From: Desulfovibrio sp. UBA6121
GTDB lineage: Bacteria > Desulfobacterota > Desulfovibrionia > Desulfovibrionales > Desulfovibrionaceae
Direction of reading: 5' to 3'
NCBI GenBank assembly: GCA_002422505.1
Contig: DIVX01000056.1
Span: 1 to 12,068, forward strand
Length of the DNA stretch: 12,068 bases
In this document: positions 1 to 7,763 of the stretch, in pieces
Position numbering within the stretch: position 1 is the stretch's first letter
Layout: every line of letters starts with the position of its first letter
Notes under the pieces: generated by a model
Seen by the model: the letters and a program-made list of their open reading frames with translations, nothing else
Told to the model about the DNA's origin: nothing
The model's database searches: none
Program-made: the position numbers and the translations under genes

Positions 1-76
1 GGGCGATTAACTCAGCGGTTAGAGTGCCACCTTCACACGGTGGAAGTCCCGAGTTCAAATCCCGGATCGCCCACCA
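1..76 (+). tRNA. tRNA-Val, anticodon CAC, CCA end encoded
   Basis: The full cloverleaf can be folded by hand. The acceptor stem 1-7 pairs perfectly with 66-72. The D stem is 10-13 with 22-25. The anticodon stem 27-31 pairs with 39-43 around the loop TTCACAC, which puts CAC at positions 34-36 and so reads the valine codon GTG. The T loop is TTCAAAT, and A73 is followed by an encoded CCA at 74-76. The T stem (49-53 with 61-65) has one A-C mismatch at 52/62, which is slightly unusual. The D and acceptor stems are fully paired, so I regard the gene as functional. An intrinsic terminator follows ten bases later. Confidence 0.96.
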
Positions 77-85
77 CGAGAAATC

Positions 86-109
86 GGCCCCGCTTGTCGG
101 GGCCTTTTT
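86..109 (+). terminator. Intrinsic terminator of the tRNA-Val gene
   Basis: Seven perfect base pairs, GGCCCCG (86-92) with CGGGGCC (98-104), close a five-base loop and are followed directly by TTTTTCGTTTTC. This is a textbook rho-independent terminator just after the tRNA. It lies 35 bases before the trmL start, so trmL is expressed either by read-through or from a promoter I cannot identify in the short space left. Confidence 0.9.
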
Positions 110-144
110 CGTTTTCACGTCCTGCCCTCAACCCAGGAAGCTCC

Positions 145-615
145 ATGCGCATAGTGCTCTACCAGCCGGAAATACCGCCAAACACCGGCAACATCGCCCG
201 GCTCTGCGCGGCCACGGCCACCCCGCTGCATCTCATAGAGCCTCTGGGCTTCAAGATAGACGACAAGCACCTGAAGCGCGCCGGGCTGGACTACTGGCCC
301 AGCGTGAACCTCTCCGTGCACCCGCACTGGGCAGCCTTGGAGGCGGCGCTGAACTCGCTCACGCCCCGGCCGCGCATCGTGCTCACCAGCGCGCGCGGCG
401 GCACGCCGCACCATCTCTTCCGCTTCGAACCCGGCGACGCCATTGTCCTCGGCCCGGAAACGCGCGGCCTGCCGGAGGCCATTTTCGACCTCTGCCCCTT
501 GCGCGTGCGCATTCCCGTGCTGCCCGCCGTGCGCAGCCTGAATCTGTCCACCTCGGCGGGTGTGCTGTTGTACGAGGCCCTGCGCCAAACCGGCGGCCTG
601 GACAGCCTGCCTTGA
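145..615 (+). CDS. trmL: tRNA (cytidine/uridine(34)-2'-O)-methyltransferase TrmL (SPOUT family)
   Basis: 156 residues, the usual length for TrmL. The protein has the SPOUT trefoil-knot signatures in order: NTGNIARLC near residues 13-21, GPETRGLP at 103-110 and RSLNLSTSAGVLLYEALRQ at 130-148. The last two form the S-adenosylmethionine-binding knot. TrmL enzymes add a 2'-O-methyl group to the wobble base of tRNA-Leu isoacceptors and act as cytoplasmic dimers. The frame is open further upstream, into the tRNA. I chose the ATG at 145 because AGGAAG lies at 135-140 and MRIVLYQPEIPPNTGNIAR is the normal family N-terminus. The neighbouring tRNA is tRNA-Val, not a known TrmL substrate, so the adjacency is probably incidental. 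A 93-bp gap separates trmL from rfbB. Confidence 0.94.
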   Translation: MRIVLYQPEIPPNTGNIARLCAATATPLHLIEPLGFKIDDKHLKRAGLDYWPSVNLSVHPHWAALEAALNSLTPRPRIVLTSARGGTPHHLFRFEPGDAIVLGPETRGLPEAIFDLCPLRVRIPVLPAVRSLNLSTSAGVLLYEALRQTGGLDSLP

Positions 616-708
616 AAACGGCCCCAAGCGCGGACACCGGCTCGCAGCCTTGCGCTGCGCGCGGTCAACAGGTAGTAACGGCGAACCATATCGCATAAGG
701 AGCCGACC

Positions 709-1728
709 ATGCGCCTTCTCGTCACCGGCGGTTGCGGATTCATCGGGGCCAATTTTCTTTACGCCATGCGCCAACGCCACCCGGACTGGCGGCTCGTCAA
801 TCTGGACAAGCTGACCTACGCGGGCAACCTGGGCAGCCTGCGCGCCCTGGAGGCCGAGGCTGGCCCGGCCTACACCTTCGCCCATGGCGACATTTGCGAC
901 CGCGAGCTGGTTTCCGCCCTGCTGGCCAAGCACACGATCGACGCGGTGGTGAACTTCGCGGCGGAAAGCCACGTGGACCGCTCCATCGACGATCCCTCGC
1001 CCTTTGTGACCACCAACGTGCTAGGCGCGCAAAACGTGCTCGACTGCGCCCGGCGCGCGGGCATCCCCCGCGTGGTCCACGTCTCCACCGACGAAGTGTA
1101 CGGCAGCCTTGGCCCCACGGGTCAGTTCCACGAGGACACGCCCCTTGCGCCCAACAGCCCGTACTCGGCCTCCAAGGCCGGGGCGGACCTCATGGCCCGC
1201 GCCTACCACGAGACCTACGGCCAGGACGTCATCGTCACCCGCTGCTCCAACAATTACGGCCCCTTCCAGTTCCCGGAAAAGCTCATTCCGCTCATGTACA
1301 CCAAGGCCATCAAGGGCGAGCCCCTGCCCGTGTACGGCGATGGCCAGAACGTGCGCGACTGGATTTTCGTGGACGACCACTGCCGGGGCATAGAGCTTGC
1401 GCTGCTGCAGGGCCGGGCGGGCGCGGTGTACAACTTCGGCGGCGCGGCGGAAATGCCCAACCTCGAAGTGGTGCGCACCATTCTGCGCCTCACCGGCCAG
1501 AACGACACGCTCATCCGCTTCGTTGCCGACCGGCCCGGCCACGACCGGCGCTACGCCATGAACTTCGACCTGGCCGCGCGCGAGCTCGGCTTTGCGCCCT
1601 CCGTCACCTTCGCGGAAGGCATGGCCCGCACCATCGCCTGGTACCAGGCCAATTCCGTGTGGCTGGATGAAGTGCAAAGCGGCGCATACCTGAAATTTAT
1701 GGACCGCTGGTACAAGGAGCGCGCATGA
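709..1728 (+). CDS. rfbB: dTDP-glucose 4,6-dehydratase
   Basis: 339 residues, typical for RmlB/RfbB. It is an extended short-chain dehydrogenase that converts dTDP-glucose to dTDP-4-keto-6-deoxyglucose, the second step of dTDP-L-rhamnose and related deoxysugar synthesis. The NAD-binding GGCGFIG sits at residues 7-13, AAESHVDRS at 84-92, the dehydratase-specific Thr-Asp-Glu at 127-129 (in STDEVYG), and the catalytic YSASK at 152-156. NNYGPFQFPEKLIP (181-194) is also characteristic of the family. A good ribosome-binding site, AAGGAG at 697-702, precedes the ATG. The last bases overlap the rfbD start (ATGA), indicating translational coupling. I see no convincing promoter in the 93-bp upstream gap. 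dTDP-glucose 4,6-dehydratase is strongly preferred over UDP-sugar epimerase because of the TDE triad and the NNYGP segment. Confidence 0.95.
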   Translation: MRLLVTGGCGFIGANFLYAMRQRHPDWRLVNLDKLTYAGNLGSLRALEAEAGPAYTFAHGDICDRELVSALLAKHTIDAVVNFAAESHVDRSIDDPSPFVTTNVLGAQNVLDCARRAGIPRVVHVSTDEVYGSLGPTGQFHEDTPLAPNSPYSASKAGADLMARAYHETYGQDVIVTRCSNNYGPFQFPEKLIPLMYTKAIKGEPLPVYGDGQNVRDWIFVDDHCRGIELALLQGRAGAVYNFGGAAEMPNLEVVRTILRLTGQNDTLIRFVADRPGHDRRYAMNFDLAARELGFAPSVTFAEGMARTIAWYQANSVWLDEVQSGAYLKFMDRWYKERA

Positions 1729-2657
1729 GCCTGCCGAAAAAGGCGCTGATCTTCGGCGGCAAGAACGGCCTGCTGGGCCGCACCCTGACGACCGCCCTGG
1801 ACGCTGCGGGCGTAAACTCCGTGCCCGTTGCCGGGGCGGACGTGGACTATTTTGACGCCGACGCCCTGGACGAGTTCTTGGACGGGCACGAGCCCCCGCT
1901 GGAGGACGAAAACTACGACCCGGCGGACCTGTGTCTGGTGAACGCCGTGGCTTACACGCAAGTGGACAAGGCTGAGGACGAACCCGAGGAAGCCTATCGG
2001 CTGAACGCCGCCTTTCCCGCGCTTTTGGGCGTGCTGGCAGAGGAACGCGGCCACAGGCTGGTGCATTTCTCCACGGACTTCGTATTCGACGGCGCGAAAA
2101 ACGCGCCCTACCTGCCGGGCGACGCCACGAACCCGCTCTCGGTCTACGGGGCCTCCAAACTGGCAGGCGAGGAAGCCCTGCTCGGCCTTGAGCTCCCCGG
2201 CTTGCTCATCCTGCGCACGTCCTGGCTCTTCGGCCCCGGCAAGATGAACTTTGTGCAGCGCATGCTGGAGCTTGCCGCAGAGCGCCCGGAGCTTTCCGTG
2301 GTGGCCGACCAGCACGGCTCGCCCAGTTACACGCCGGACCTGGCCGCCCTCGCCGTGGCCCTGTTGCGAAACAACGCCACGGGCTTGCTGCACGCGGCCA
2401 ACTCCGGCCCGGCCACCTGGCATGAGCTGGCTGCGGCGGCCATCGAAATGGCCAAGCGCCCCTGCCGTGTGAACGCCATCCCCACCAGCGGCTACCCCAC
2501 CCGCGCCAAACGTCCGCCGTACTCCGTGCTGGACCTGGGCGAAACGGCCCGGCTGGCGGGCTTTGTCCCGCGCCCCTGGCGCGAGGCCCTGGCGGAGTAT
2601 GTGGCCGGGTATCTGGCCGTGGCCCCGGCACGGACGGGCCAGCCCCCCCAGGCCTAG
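1725..2657 (+). CDS. rfbD: dTDP-4-dehydrorhamnose reductase (RmlD-like)
   Basis: 310 residues, the RmlD size. The nucleotide-binding glycines are GGKNGLLG at residues 11-18. VNAVAYTQVDKAEDE (72-86) is the RmlD signature region, STDFVFDG (116-123) is the characteristic STD(Y/F)VFDG motif, and the catalytic YGASK is at 141-145. The family reduces dTDP-4-keto-L-rhamnose to dTDP-L-rhamnose with NAD(P)H. The start overlaps the rfbB stop by four bases, and AAGGAG at 1714-1719 supports the ATG at 1725. Residues 48-66 carry an acidic, proline-containing insertion (EPPLEDENYDPAD) longer than I recall from enteric RmlD. rmlA and rmlC are missing from the window, so a different final deoxysugar cannot be excluded. 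Confidence 0.88.
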   Translation: MSLPKKALIFGGKNGLLGRTLTTALDAAGVNSVPVAGADVDYFDADALDEFLDGHEPPLEDENYDPADLCLVNAVAYTQVDKAEDEPEEAYRLNAAFPALLGVLAEERGHRLVHFSTDFVFDGAKNAPYLPGDATNPLSVYGASKLAGEEALLGLELPGLLILRTSWLFGPGKMNFVQRMLELAAERPELSVVADQHGSPSYTPDLAALAVALLRNNATGLLHAANSGPATWHELAAAAIEMAKRPCRVNAIPTSGYPTRAKRPPYSVLDLGETARLAGFVPRPWREALAEYVAGYLAVAPARTGQPPQA

Positions 2658-2700
2658 ACAGGCCAGCGGCTTGCCAAAGCCCGGCGATTGTGGTTTGCCA

Positions 2701-3762
2701 ATGTCCATGCGGACCTATTTCTTCCTGCCCCCCGTTCGCCAGGCCGCCGGAGGCATCACCGTCATCCGGCGCATGGCCGCCTTCCTCGCCGCTTCCGGGC
2801 GAGAGGTCTTCCTCGTCCCGCGCGAGACCCCCGGCCAGGGCGCTGGCTGGACCCCCTGCGAGGCCTGGACGGACACGTCTGTTGTCCCCTGGGAGCAGTT
2901 GTCGCTGCACAAGGACGATTTGTGGGTGGTGCCGGAGGGCTGGGTCAACGCCCTTTCCCCGGGGCTGAACGCGGGCGCGCGCTGCCTGGTGTATGTGCAG
3001 AACTGGGCCTATCTGCTCTCCGCCCTGCCGCAGGGCGTGAGCTGGCGCAAGCTTCCCGTGGAATTTCTGGCCGTGTCCGACCCGGTGGCCCGGTTTGTGG
3101 CCGCCACCACGGGGAAAACGCCCCCCGTGCTGCGCCCCGGCATCGATACCTGCCTGTTCAAAGGGCCGGAGGATAGGCCGGAAAACTCCGAACGCCCGCG
3201 CATCGCCTGGATGCCGCGCAAGAACAAAGCCCTTGCACGGCAGATTCAGGAAACCTTCAAGCACCTGGACGAAGACCTTGCCGCGCGCTGCGAATGGGTG
3301 GAGATCGCCGGCCTGACCGCGCAGGGCGTGGCCGAAGCGTTGGCGTCGTCGCACATTTTTCTGGCCACCGGCTTCCCGGAGGGCTGCCCCCTGCCGCCTC
3401 TGGAGGCCATGGCCTGCGGCTGCCTGCCGGTGGGCTTCATGGGCTTCGGCGGGGCGGACTACATGCGCCAGGCCCTGCCCGCGCCGCCCACTGAAAACGC
3501 AGACTCGGCGTCCCTCGCGCCATTTTTCGCGCCGTGGTGGCCCCTGCGCAGCGTTCCCTGGGGCGGCAACGGCCTTTGGAGCGCCGACGCCGACATCCTG
3601 GGCGCGGCCCTGAATCTCAAAACCGCCGCCGCCTGGGTACTTGCGGGCCACCCGCTGCTTTCCGCAACCCTGGCCAATGCCCGCGCCACCGCCGCCGCCT
3701 ATGCCCTGGACGTCCAGCGCAAGAACGTGCTGGATCTCTGGTCGCGCCTGGAAAACGCCTGA
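2701..3762 (+). CDS. Glycosyltransferase, GT4/GT1-like (GT-B fold)
   Basis: 353 residues from the ATG at 2701. The N-terminus starts with a Rossmann-like strand and a glycine-rich turn (QAAGGITVIRRMAAFLA, 14-30). The C-terminal half carries the donor-binding E-x7-E motif of GT4-type enzymes, EGCPLPPLEAMACGC at 227-241. LAVSDPVARF (123-132) and LRPGIDTCLF (144-153) match the usual linker and the P-G-I/V-D donor-side turn. It probably transfers a sugar from a nucleotide-sugar to a surface glycan or lipid carrier; neither donor nor acceptor can be inferred. The frame stays open back to 2563 inside rfbD, but that extension is arginine/proline-rich and unlike a family N-terminus. No strong Shine-Dalgarno precedes 2701, and ATG 2707 is an alternative. 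It follows rfbD by 43 bp and probably belongs to the same operon. Confidence 0.85.
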   Translation: MSMRTYFFLPPVRQAAGGITVIRRMAAFLAASGREVFLVPRETPGQGAGWTPCEAWTDTSVVPWEQLSLHKDDLWVVPEGWVNALSPGLNAGARCLVYVQNWAYLLSALPQGVSWRKLPVEFLAVSDPVARFVAATTGKTPPVLRPGIDTCLFKGPEDRPENSERPRIAWMPRKNKALARQIQETFKHLDEDLAARCEWVEIAGLTAQGVAEALASSHIFLATGFPEGCPLPPLEAMACGCLPVGFMGFGGADYMRQALPAPPTENADSASLAPFFAPWWPLRSVPWGGNGLWSADADILGAALNLKTAAAWVLAGHPLLSATLANARATAAAYALDVQRKNVLDLWSRLENA

Positions 3763-3779
3763 ACAAAGCCCTGAGCGTC

Positions 3780-4631
3780 ATGTCAAAAAAGAACAAGCCT
3801 CCCCGGCAAGAGCCGGAAACCCTCGGCCTGCCCCTTGGCGGGGTGGATTCCCACGCGCACTTGGACCTGGACGACTTCGACGCCGACCGTGAGGCCGTGC
3901 TGGAACGCGCCCGCGCCTGCGGCGTGGCCCACCTGGGCAACGTGTTCCTGGGGCCGCAGGCCTATCTGTCCAAGCGGCATTATTTCGACAAGCACCCGGA
4001 AGTATTTTTCATCCTCGGCATCCACCCCGGCAACGCAGACCAGTGCGAACCCGAGGCGCTGGCCACCATGCGCCAGGCCTTCGGGGCCGATGCGCGGCTC
4101 AAGGCCGTGGGCGAAATCGGCCTGGACTACTACTGGGACGACTACCCGCGCGCAGCGCAGGAGCAAGCCTTCCGGGCGCAGCTGGCCCTCGCGCGTGACC
4201 TCGGCCTGCCGCCGGTCATCCATTGCCGCGACAAGGCCGACAGCCAGGAAGCCTTTGCCGACGCCCTGCGTCTGCTGAAGGAGGCGGACCTTTCCGGGCG
4301 CAAGCTCTTGTGGCATTGCTTCGGCGGCGACACAGACCAGGCCCGGCAGCTGCTGGACCAGGGCTGGCAGGTGAGCATTCCCGGCCCGGTGAGTTATGCC
4401 CGCAACGAGACCCTGCGCGAGGCCGTGCGCTTCATCCCCCTTGAGCGCTTGCTCATAGAGACCGACTGCCCCTATCTTTCGGCAGAGCCCTGGCGCGGCA
4501 AGCGCAACCACCCGGCGCTCGTGGGCTTCACGGCGTACTGCGTGGCCCAGGTGAAGGGCTTGAACCCCGTTGACGTATGGACGACCACGGGCGCAAACGC
4601 CCGCGCCTTCTTCAATCTGGAGGATATCTGA
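3780..4631 (+). CDS. TatD-family metal-dependent hydrolase
   Basis: 283 residues, slightly longer than the usual 255-265 because of a lysine/proline-rich N-terminal tail of about 20 residues. All metal ligands of the amidohydrolase-type TIM barrel can be seen: His25 and His27 (DSHAHLD), Glu112 (GEIGLDYYW), His148 (VIHCRD), His179 (LLWHCFGG) and Asp229 (IETDCPYL). TatD homologues are cytoplasmic Mg-dependent DNases or 3'-5' exonucleases with quality-control roles; the exact substrate here is unknown. The start is the ATG at 3780, 17 bp after the glycosyltransferase stop. It has no strong ribosome-binding site, which suggests coupling to upstream translation. The stop codon overlaps the next gene's ATG (TGATG). 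The reading frame is open further upstream only as a shadow within the glycosyltransferase. Confidence 0.9.
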   Translation: MSKKNKPPRQEPETLGLPLGGVDSHAHLDLDDFDADREAVLERARACGVAHLGNVFLGPQAYLSKRHYFDKHPEVFFILGIHPGNADQCEPEALATMRQAFGADARLKAVGEIGLDYYWDDYPRAAQEQAFRAQLALARDLGLPPVIHCRDKADSQEAFADALRLLKEADLSGRKLLWHCFGGDTDQARQLLDQGWQVSIPGPVSYARNETLREAVRFIPLERLLIETDCPYLSAEPWRGKRNHPALVGFTAYCVAQVKGLNPVDVWTTTGANARAFFNLEDI

Positions 4632-5083
4632 TGACCGCCCAGCTTACCGACGCGGAGCGCGCCGACCGTTTCGCCCGCCTGAAGCGCTTCTTCAACAACC
4701 GAGACAGGCTCTGCGTGGCCCTGGGCATTCAGGTGACGGACATCAGCCTGGGCGCGGCCACCACCAGCATGACCATTGCGGAAATGCACCTGAACGGCGC
4801 GGACGTGGCCCAGGGCGGGGCCATCTTCACCCTGGCCGACCTGGCCTTTGGCGCGGCGGCCAACTCCCACGGCACCCTGGCCCTGGGCGTGAACGCCAGC
4901 ATAGCCTACACCAAGGCCGCCACCACGGGCAGCCTGACGGCCCACGCGCGGGAGACCGCAGCCTCCGGCCCCTTGGCGACCTATGTGGTGGAAGTGAAGA
5001 ATCAGGAAGGCGAAACCGTAGCCACCTTCCAGGGCACGGCCTACCGCAAGCGCGAACACCTCGACCTTTCCGCCTGGGGCTAG
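4631..5083 (+). CDS. PaaI-type hotdog-fold acyl-CoA thioesterase
   Basis: 150 residues, typical for a single-hotdog-domain PaaI thioesterase. The core helix segment, QGGAIFTLADLAFGAAANSHG (61-81), matches the family's HGG-x-hydrophobic-x-LAD...N motif and contains the likely catalytic Asp70. The usual His of the HGG motif is replaced by Gln61. The later strands (LGVNASIAYTKAA, GSLTAHARE, VVEVKNQEGETVATFQGTAYRK) follow the hotdog pattern. Such enzymes hydrolyse acyl-CoA or aryl-acyl-CoA thioesters in the cytoplasm; the substrate is not predictable. The ATG at 4631 is supported by GGAGG at 4619-4623 and overlaps the TatD stop by one base. It is the last gene of the plus-strand run, and only 36 bp separate it from the convergent SulP-fusion gene. 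Confidence 0.88.
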   Translation: MTAQLTDAERADRFARLKRFFNNRDRLCVALGIQVTDISLGAATTSMTIAEMHLNGADVAQGGAIFTLADLAFGAAANSHGTLALGVNASIAYTKAATTGSLTAHARETAASGPLATYVVEVKNQEGETVATFQGTAYRKREHLDLSAWG

Positions 5084-5112
5084 CCCCCGGCACGGCCATG
5101 AACGGCCAGGGG
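5084..5112. other. Stem-loop between convergent genes, possible weak terminator
   Basis: In the 36-bp gap between two convergent stop codons, CCCC pairs with GGGG (outer) and GGCC (5094-5097) with GGCC (5104-5107) around ATGAAC. There is no T run on either strand, so this would be an inefficient or Rho-assisted terminator at best. It may equally be a by-product of high G+C. Confidence 0.3.
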
Positions 5113-5119
5113 CGCGCCG

Positions 5120-7744
5120 CTACATCTGGGCGGCGCGGTTCTTGGCGTTTTCCTCGGCCACGCGCTCGGCCAAAAGCGCCACCACAAAGCGGTTCACTGC
5201 GGCGGCCAGTTGCGGGGCCTTCTGCTGGATGAGGGCGAAGCGCTCCACGGAAAGCTTGTACGCCACGCAGCGCTCCGTGGCGATGACCGACGCCGAGCGC
5301 GGCGCGCTGGTGTAGATGCCCATTTCGCCAAAGACCGTTCCCGGCCCCATCTTCTTGAGGCGCAAAAGCTTGCCGCCCGGCAGCGCAAGCTCCACATGCA
5401 CCCGGCCGGATTGCAGAAAATACATGCAGTCCGAGGCATCGCCCTGCTGGATGAGCCGGGTTTTGCGCGGGGCCTCCACCCGCTCCAGGCAGCGCATCAA
5501 CGCGGGCACCAGCGCGGGCTCCGGGAAGCTGGCGGCCAGCAGTTCCTCCAGGCTCTCCTGGCGCTGCTCCACCGCACCGGCCTCGGCAAGAATCTCATCC
5601 TCGCACGACTCCAGGGCGTAATCCAGGTTCAGGGCCACGCGGCACACGCCCCCGGCCTCGGCCATGCGGTAGCCCAGGGCCTCCAGGTTCTCCTCCAGCT
5701 CCAGGGGCACGCTGGTGAGATACAGCTGCAAGCCGCGCTGCCGCGCCAGGGCCTCCAGCCTGCGGAAGCCAATGGCCGCAGAAGCGCCAAGGCCGGACAC
5801 AGCGCCGAAATCCAGCAGCACGAAGCGCAGCGGCTGGGTTTGCAGGCGCGTGGTGATCACCTTGAGCAGGCCGTGCAAGGTGCCGAAGAACAGGAAGCCC
5901 TGCAGCCGCAGCACCAGGATCTCTCCGCCGCGCTCCTTGAGGATGCGGCGCTCGGCAGGCGAGCGGTCCACATTGCTGTGGAACACATCGCCGCTTTGCA
6001 CAAAACGTATGCCCCCACCGGAAACCGCCAGCGCAAGGCTGAGCACGGCCCCCAGGCCCAGGCTGGCGAACACGCCCAGCACCGGCCCCAGCAGCGCCAC
6101 CAGCAGGCACGAGGCCCAGGCCGCGCGCAGGTCGTCGGGCCGGGAGAGGGGATTGCGCGCATCGCGCAGCAGCCAGCTTACGGGCATGACAAGCCCTATG
6201 CCCAAAAGCACGCCCAGGGGCACGAACTGCGGCACAAAGGGCAGAAGCGGCGCGCCGAACAACAATACGCCCAGGCAGCCAAGCCCGGCGACAAAGCCCG
6301 CCAGCGGGCCGGAGGCTCCCAGGGCGCGCAGCCCCAGGCTGCCGGAGAGCGAAAGTGAGGACGGCAGGCCGCCCAGCAGACCGGAGAGCATGGAGGACGC
6401 GCCCACGAGGCGCATCTGTTCGTCCGGGGAGGCATCGCGCTCCAGCACGGATTCCAGTATAGACGTGCGCACCAGCGAGGGCAAAATGCCCACAAGCGTC
6501 ACGGCGGCGAAAAACTCCGAACGCGAGGCCAGCGCCTGCCAGTTAATGTGCGCCAACTGGCCGGGATCATACAGGCCGAGGAACCCGTGCAGGTCAAGCA
6601 GGGGCGGCAGGCCGGGCAGCGCCACGGCCAGGGCAGCAAGGGGCGAGGAAGCCGGCAGCAGGCCCGCAAGGGGGCTGGCCGGGTGAACCAACAAGTTCCA
6701 GGCGCCGACGGTCAGCGCCGTGAGCAGCAGCGGCCACAGCAGGCTGCGCATGCTCATGTGCACCAGGAAGAACAGCAGGCCGAAGCACGCGGCAGGCCCC
6801 CAGGCGGTCGCACTGTCCAGCAGCAACTGGCCAAGTTCGTCCATCGGGGCGGCGCTCAACTGGGCCAGGGCCGGGTTGCCGTGCGCCATCACCACCACCC
6901 AGGCCTTGACCAGCAGCAGGCCGAAGCCCGCGATCATGCCGCCAAGCACCTCGCTGGGCAAAAAGCGCACGCGCTCCGCCAGGTTCAGGCGGGAAAGCAG
7001 CAGGCCGAACACGCCTGGCAGCAGCGCCGCCAAGGCCAGGCCCGCCAGCATGGTGGCGGCCAGGGTCTGCGCAGACGCTTGCCCAGTCAGCTCGGCCCCA
7101 AGGGACGCCAGCAGCAGAAACACGGCCAGCACGGCCGAGGGATCCGGCCCTCCAAGGGCCACGGCCAAACGCCCATGCAGGGCAAAGAGCACCGAACCGA
7201 ACACGGCGGGCAGCAGGGTCATGCTCAGGGCGACCGGAGCCAGCCCGGCCGCAGCGGGCAAAAGCCCCGCCAACATGGCCAGGGCAAGGCACACCAGCAC
7301 CTCGTACCCGCCGCCAAGCACCCCGGATAAGATATTCACAGGCAGGCTGCCGGAAAAAAAATGCCGCACATACCCGGCCAGGGTCTCCGGCTTCTCGGCG
7401 TTGTCCAGGGCCAGGGAGTCTTCCTGCAATGTGAGCCCGCCCTGGCGCTTGCCCTGCTCCGGGGCCAAGGCCTGCACAAGGGGCGATGTTCCGGCCGCAT
7501 CCAGCAGCTCGTCCAGCGCCACGCCGTCGAGGCCGGGTTCCGCCTTGGGCTGCGCAGGGCGGACAACCTCGCCGCGTTGGCCGCATTTGGGGCACTTGGC
7601 CTGGCGGCCAAGCAGTTGCTCCGGCAGAGTTTGGGAGTGCCCGCAGGAGGCGCAGAGGAACATGGCCCCGCCAGGGGCCGCCGCTTGGGTCAAATCGTTG
7701 TGCTGCTCGCCGGACACTGCGCCCTCCGCACTTGGTGGCGTCAC
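5120..7744 (-). CDS. SulP-family anion transporter with N-terminal zinc ribbon, STAS and C-terminal cyclic-nucleotide-binding domain
   Basis: 874 residues, much longer than a standard SulP protein (about 550-600). The domains, in order: a zinc ribbon with Cys31-x2-Cys34 and Cys51-x2-Cys54 (CASCG...CPKCG); an acidic linker; a membrane core at about 135-590 with ten or more hydrophobic segments and the SulP-like GGPDPSAV; a STAS domain from about 606 to 690 (FVLLDFGAVSGLGASAAIGF); a linker; and a CRP-like domain at about 735-865. The last contains GTVFGEMGIYTSAPRSASV, with Glu807 and Arg816 in the positions that contact cyclic nucleotide. SulP proteins move sulfate, bicarbonate or other anions across the inner membrane, so a cNMP-gated carrier is plausible. 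The start is GTG at 7744 with AAGG upstream; ATG at 7663 is an alternative that keeps the zinc ribbon. In the STAS loop the usual Asp-Ser/Thr pair reads Gly-Ala-Ser. Confidence 0.87.
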   Translation of the reverse strand: MTPPSAEGAVSGEQHNDLTQAAAPGGAMFLCASCGHSQTLPEQLLGRQAKCPKCGQRGEVVRPAQPKAEPGLDGVALDELLDAAGTSPLVQALAPEQGKRQGGLTLQEDSLALDNAEKPETLAGYVRHFFSGSLPVNILSGVLGGGYEVLVCLALAMLAGLLPAAAGLAPVALSMTLLPAVFGSVLFALHGRLAVALGGPDPSAVLAVFLLLASLGAELTGQASAQTLAATMLAGLALAALLPGVFGLLLSRLNLAERVRFLPSEVLGGMIAGFGLLLVKAWVVVMAHGNPALAQLSAAPMDELGQLLLDSATAWGPAACFGLLFFLVHMSMRSLLWPLLLTALTVGAWNLLVHPASPLAGLLPASSPLAALAVALPGLPPLLDLHGFLGLYDPGQLAHINWQALASRSEFFAAVTLVGILPSLVRTSILESVLERDASPDEQMRLVGASSMLSGLLGGLPSSLSLSGSLGLRALGASGPLAGFVAGLGCLGVLLFGAPLLPFVPQFVPLGVLLGIGLVMPVSWLLRDARNPLSRPDDLRAAWASCLLVALLGPVLGVFASLGLGAVLSLALAVSGGGIRFVQSGDVFHSNVDRSPAERRILKERGGEILVLRLQGFLFFGTLHGLLKVITTRLQTQPLRFVLLDFGAVSGLGASAAIGFRRLEALARQRGLQLYLTSVPLELEENLEALGYRMAEAGGVCRVALNLDYALESCEDEILAEAGAVEQRQESLEELLAASFPEPALVPALMRCLERVEAPRKTRLIQQGDASDCMYFLQSGRVHVELALPGGKLLRLKKMGPGTVFGEMGIYTSAPRSASVIATERCVAYKLSVERFALIQQKAPQLAAAVNRFVVALLAERVAEENAKNRAAQM

Positions 7745-7763
7745 ATGGCGCCTTGTGGACTAT

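Noticed and set aside
1..145. tRNA gene end as an attachment site for an integrated element
   Set aside because: No integrase gene and no second copy of the tRNA 3' end is visible; the genes downstream are housekeeping or glycan genes.
115..972. Minus-strand open frame spanning trmL and the start of rfbB
   Set aside because: It crosses two well-supported plus-strand genes and shows no family features.
2206..3651. 481-codon minus-strand open frame opposite rfbD and the glycosyltransferase
   Set aside because: Compositionally biased translation with no domain; both plus-strand genes under it carry family motifs.
5210..7330. Plus-strand open frames opposite the SulP-fusion gene (5210-6358, 5715-6686, 6548-7330)
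   Set aside because: Low-complexity Gln/Ala/Arg/His-rich translations with no domain; shadows of the strongly supported minus-strand gene.
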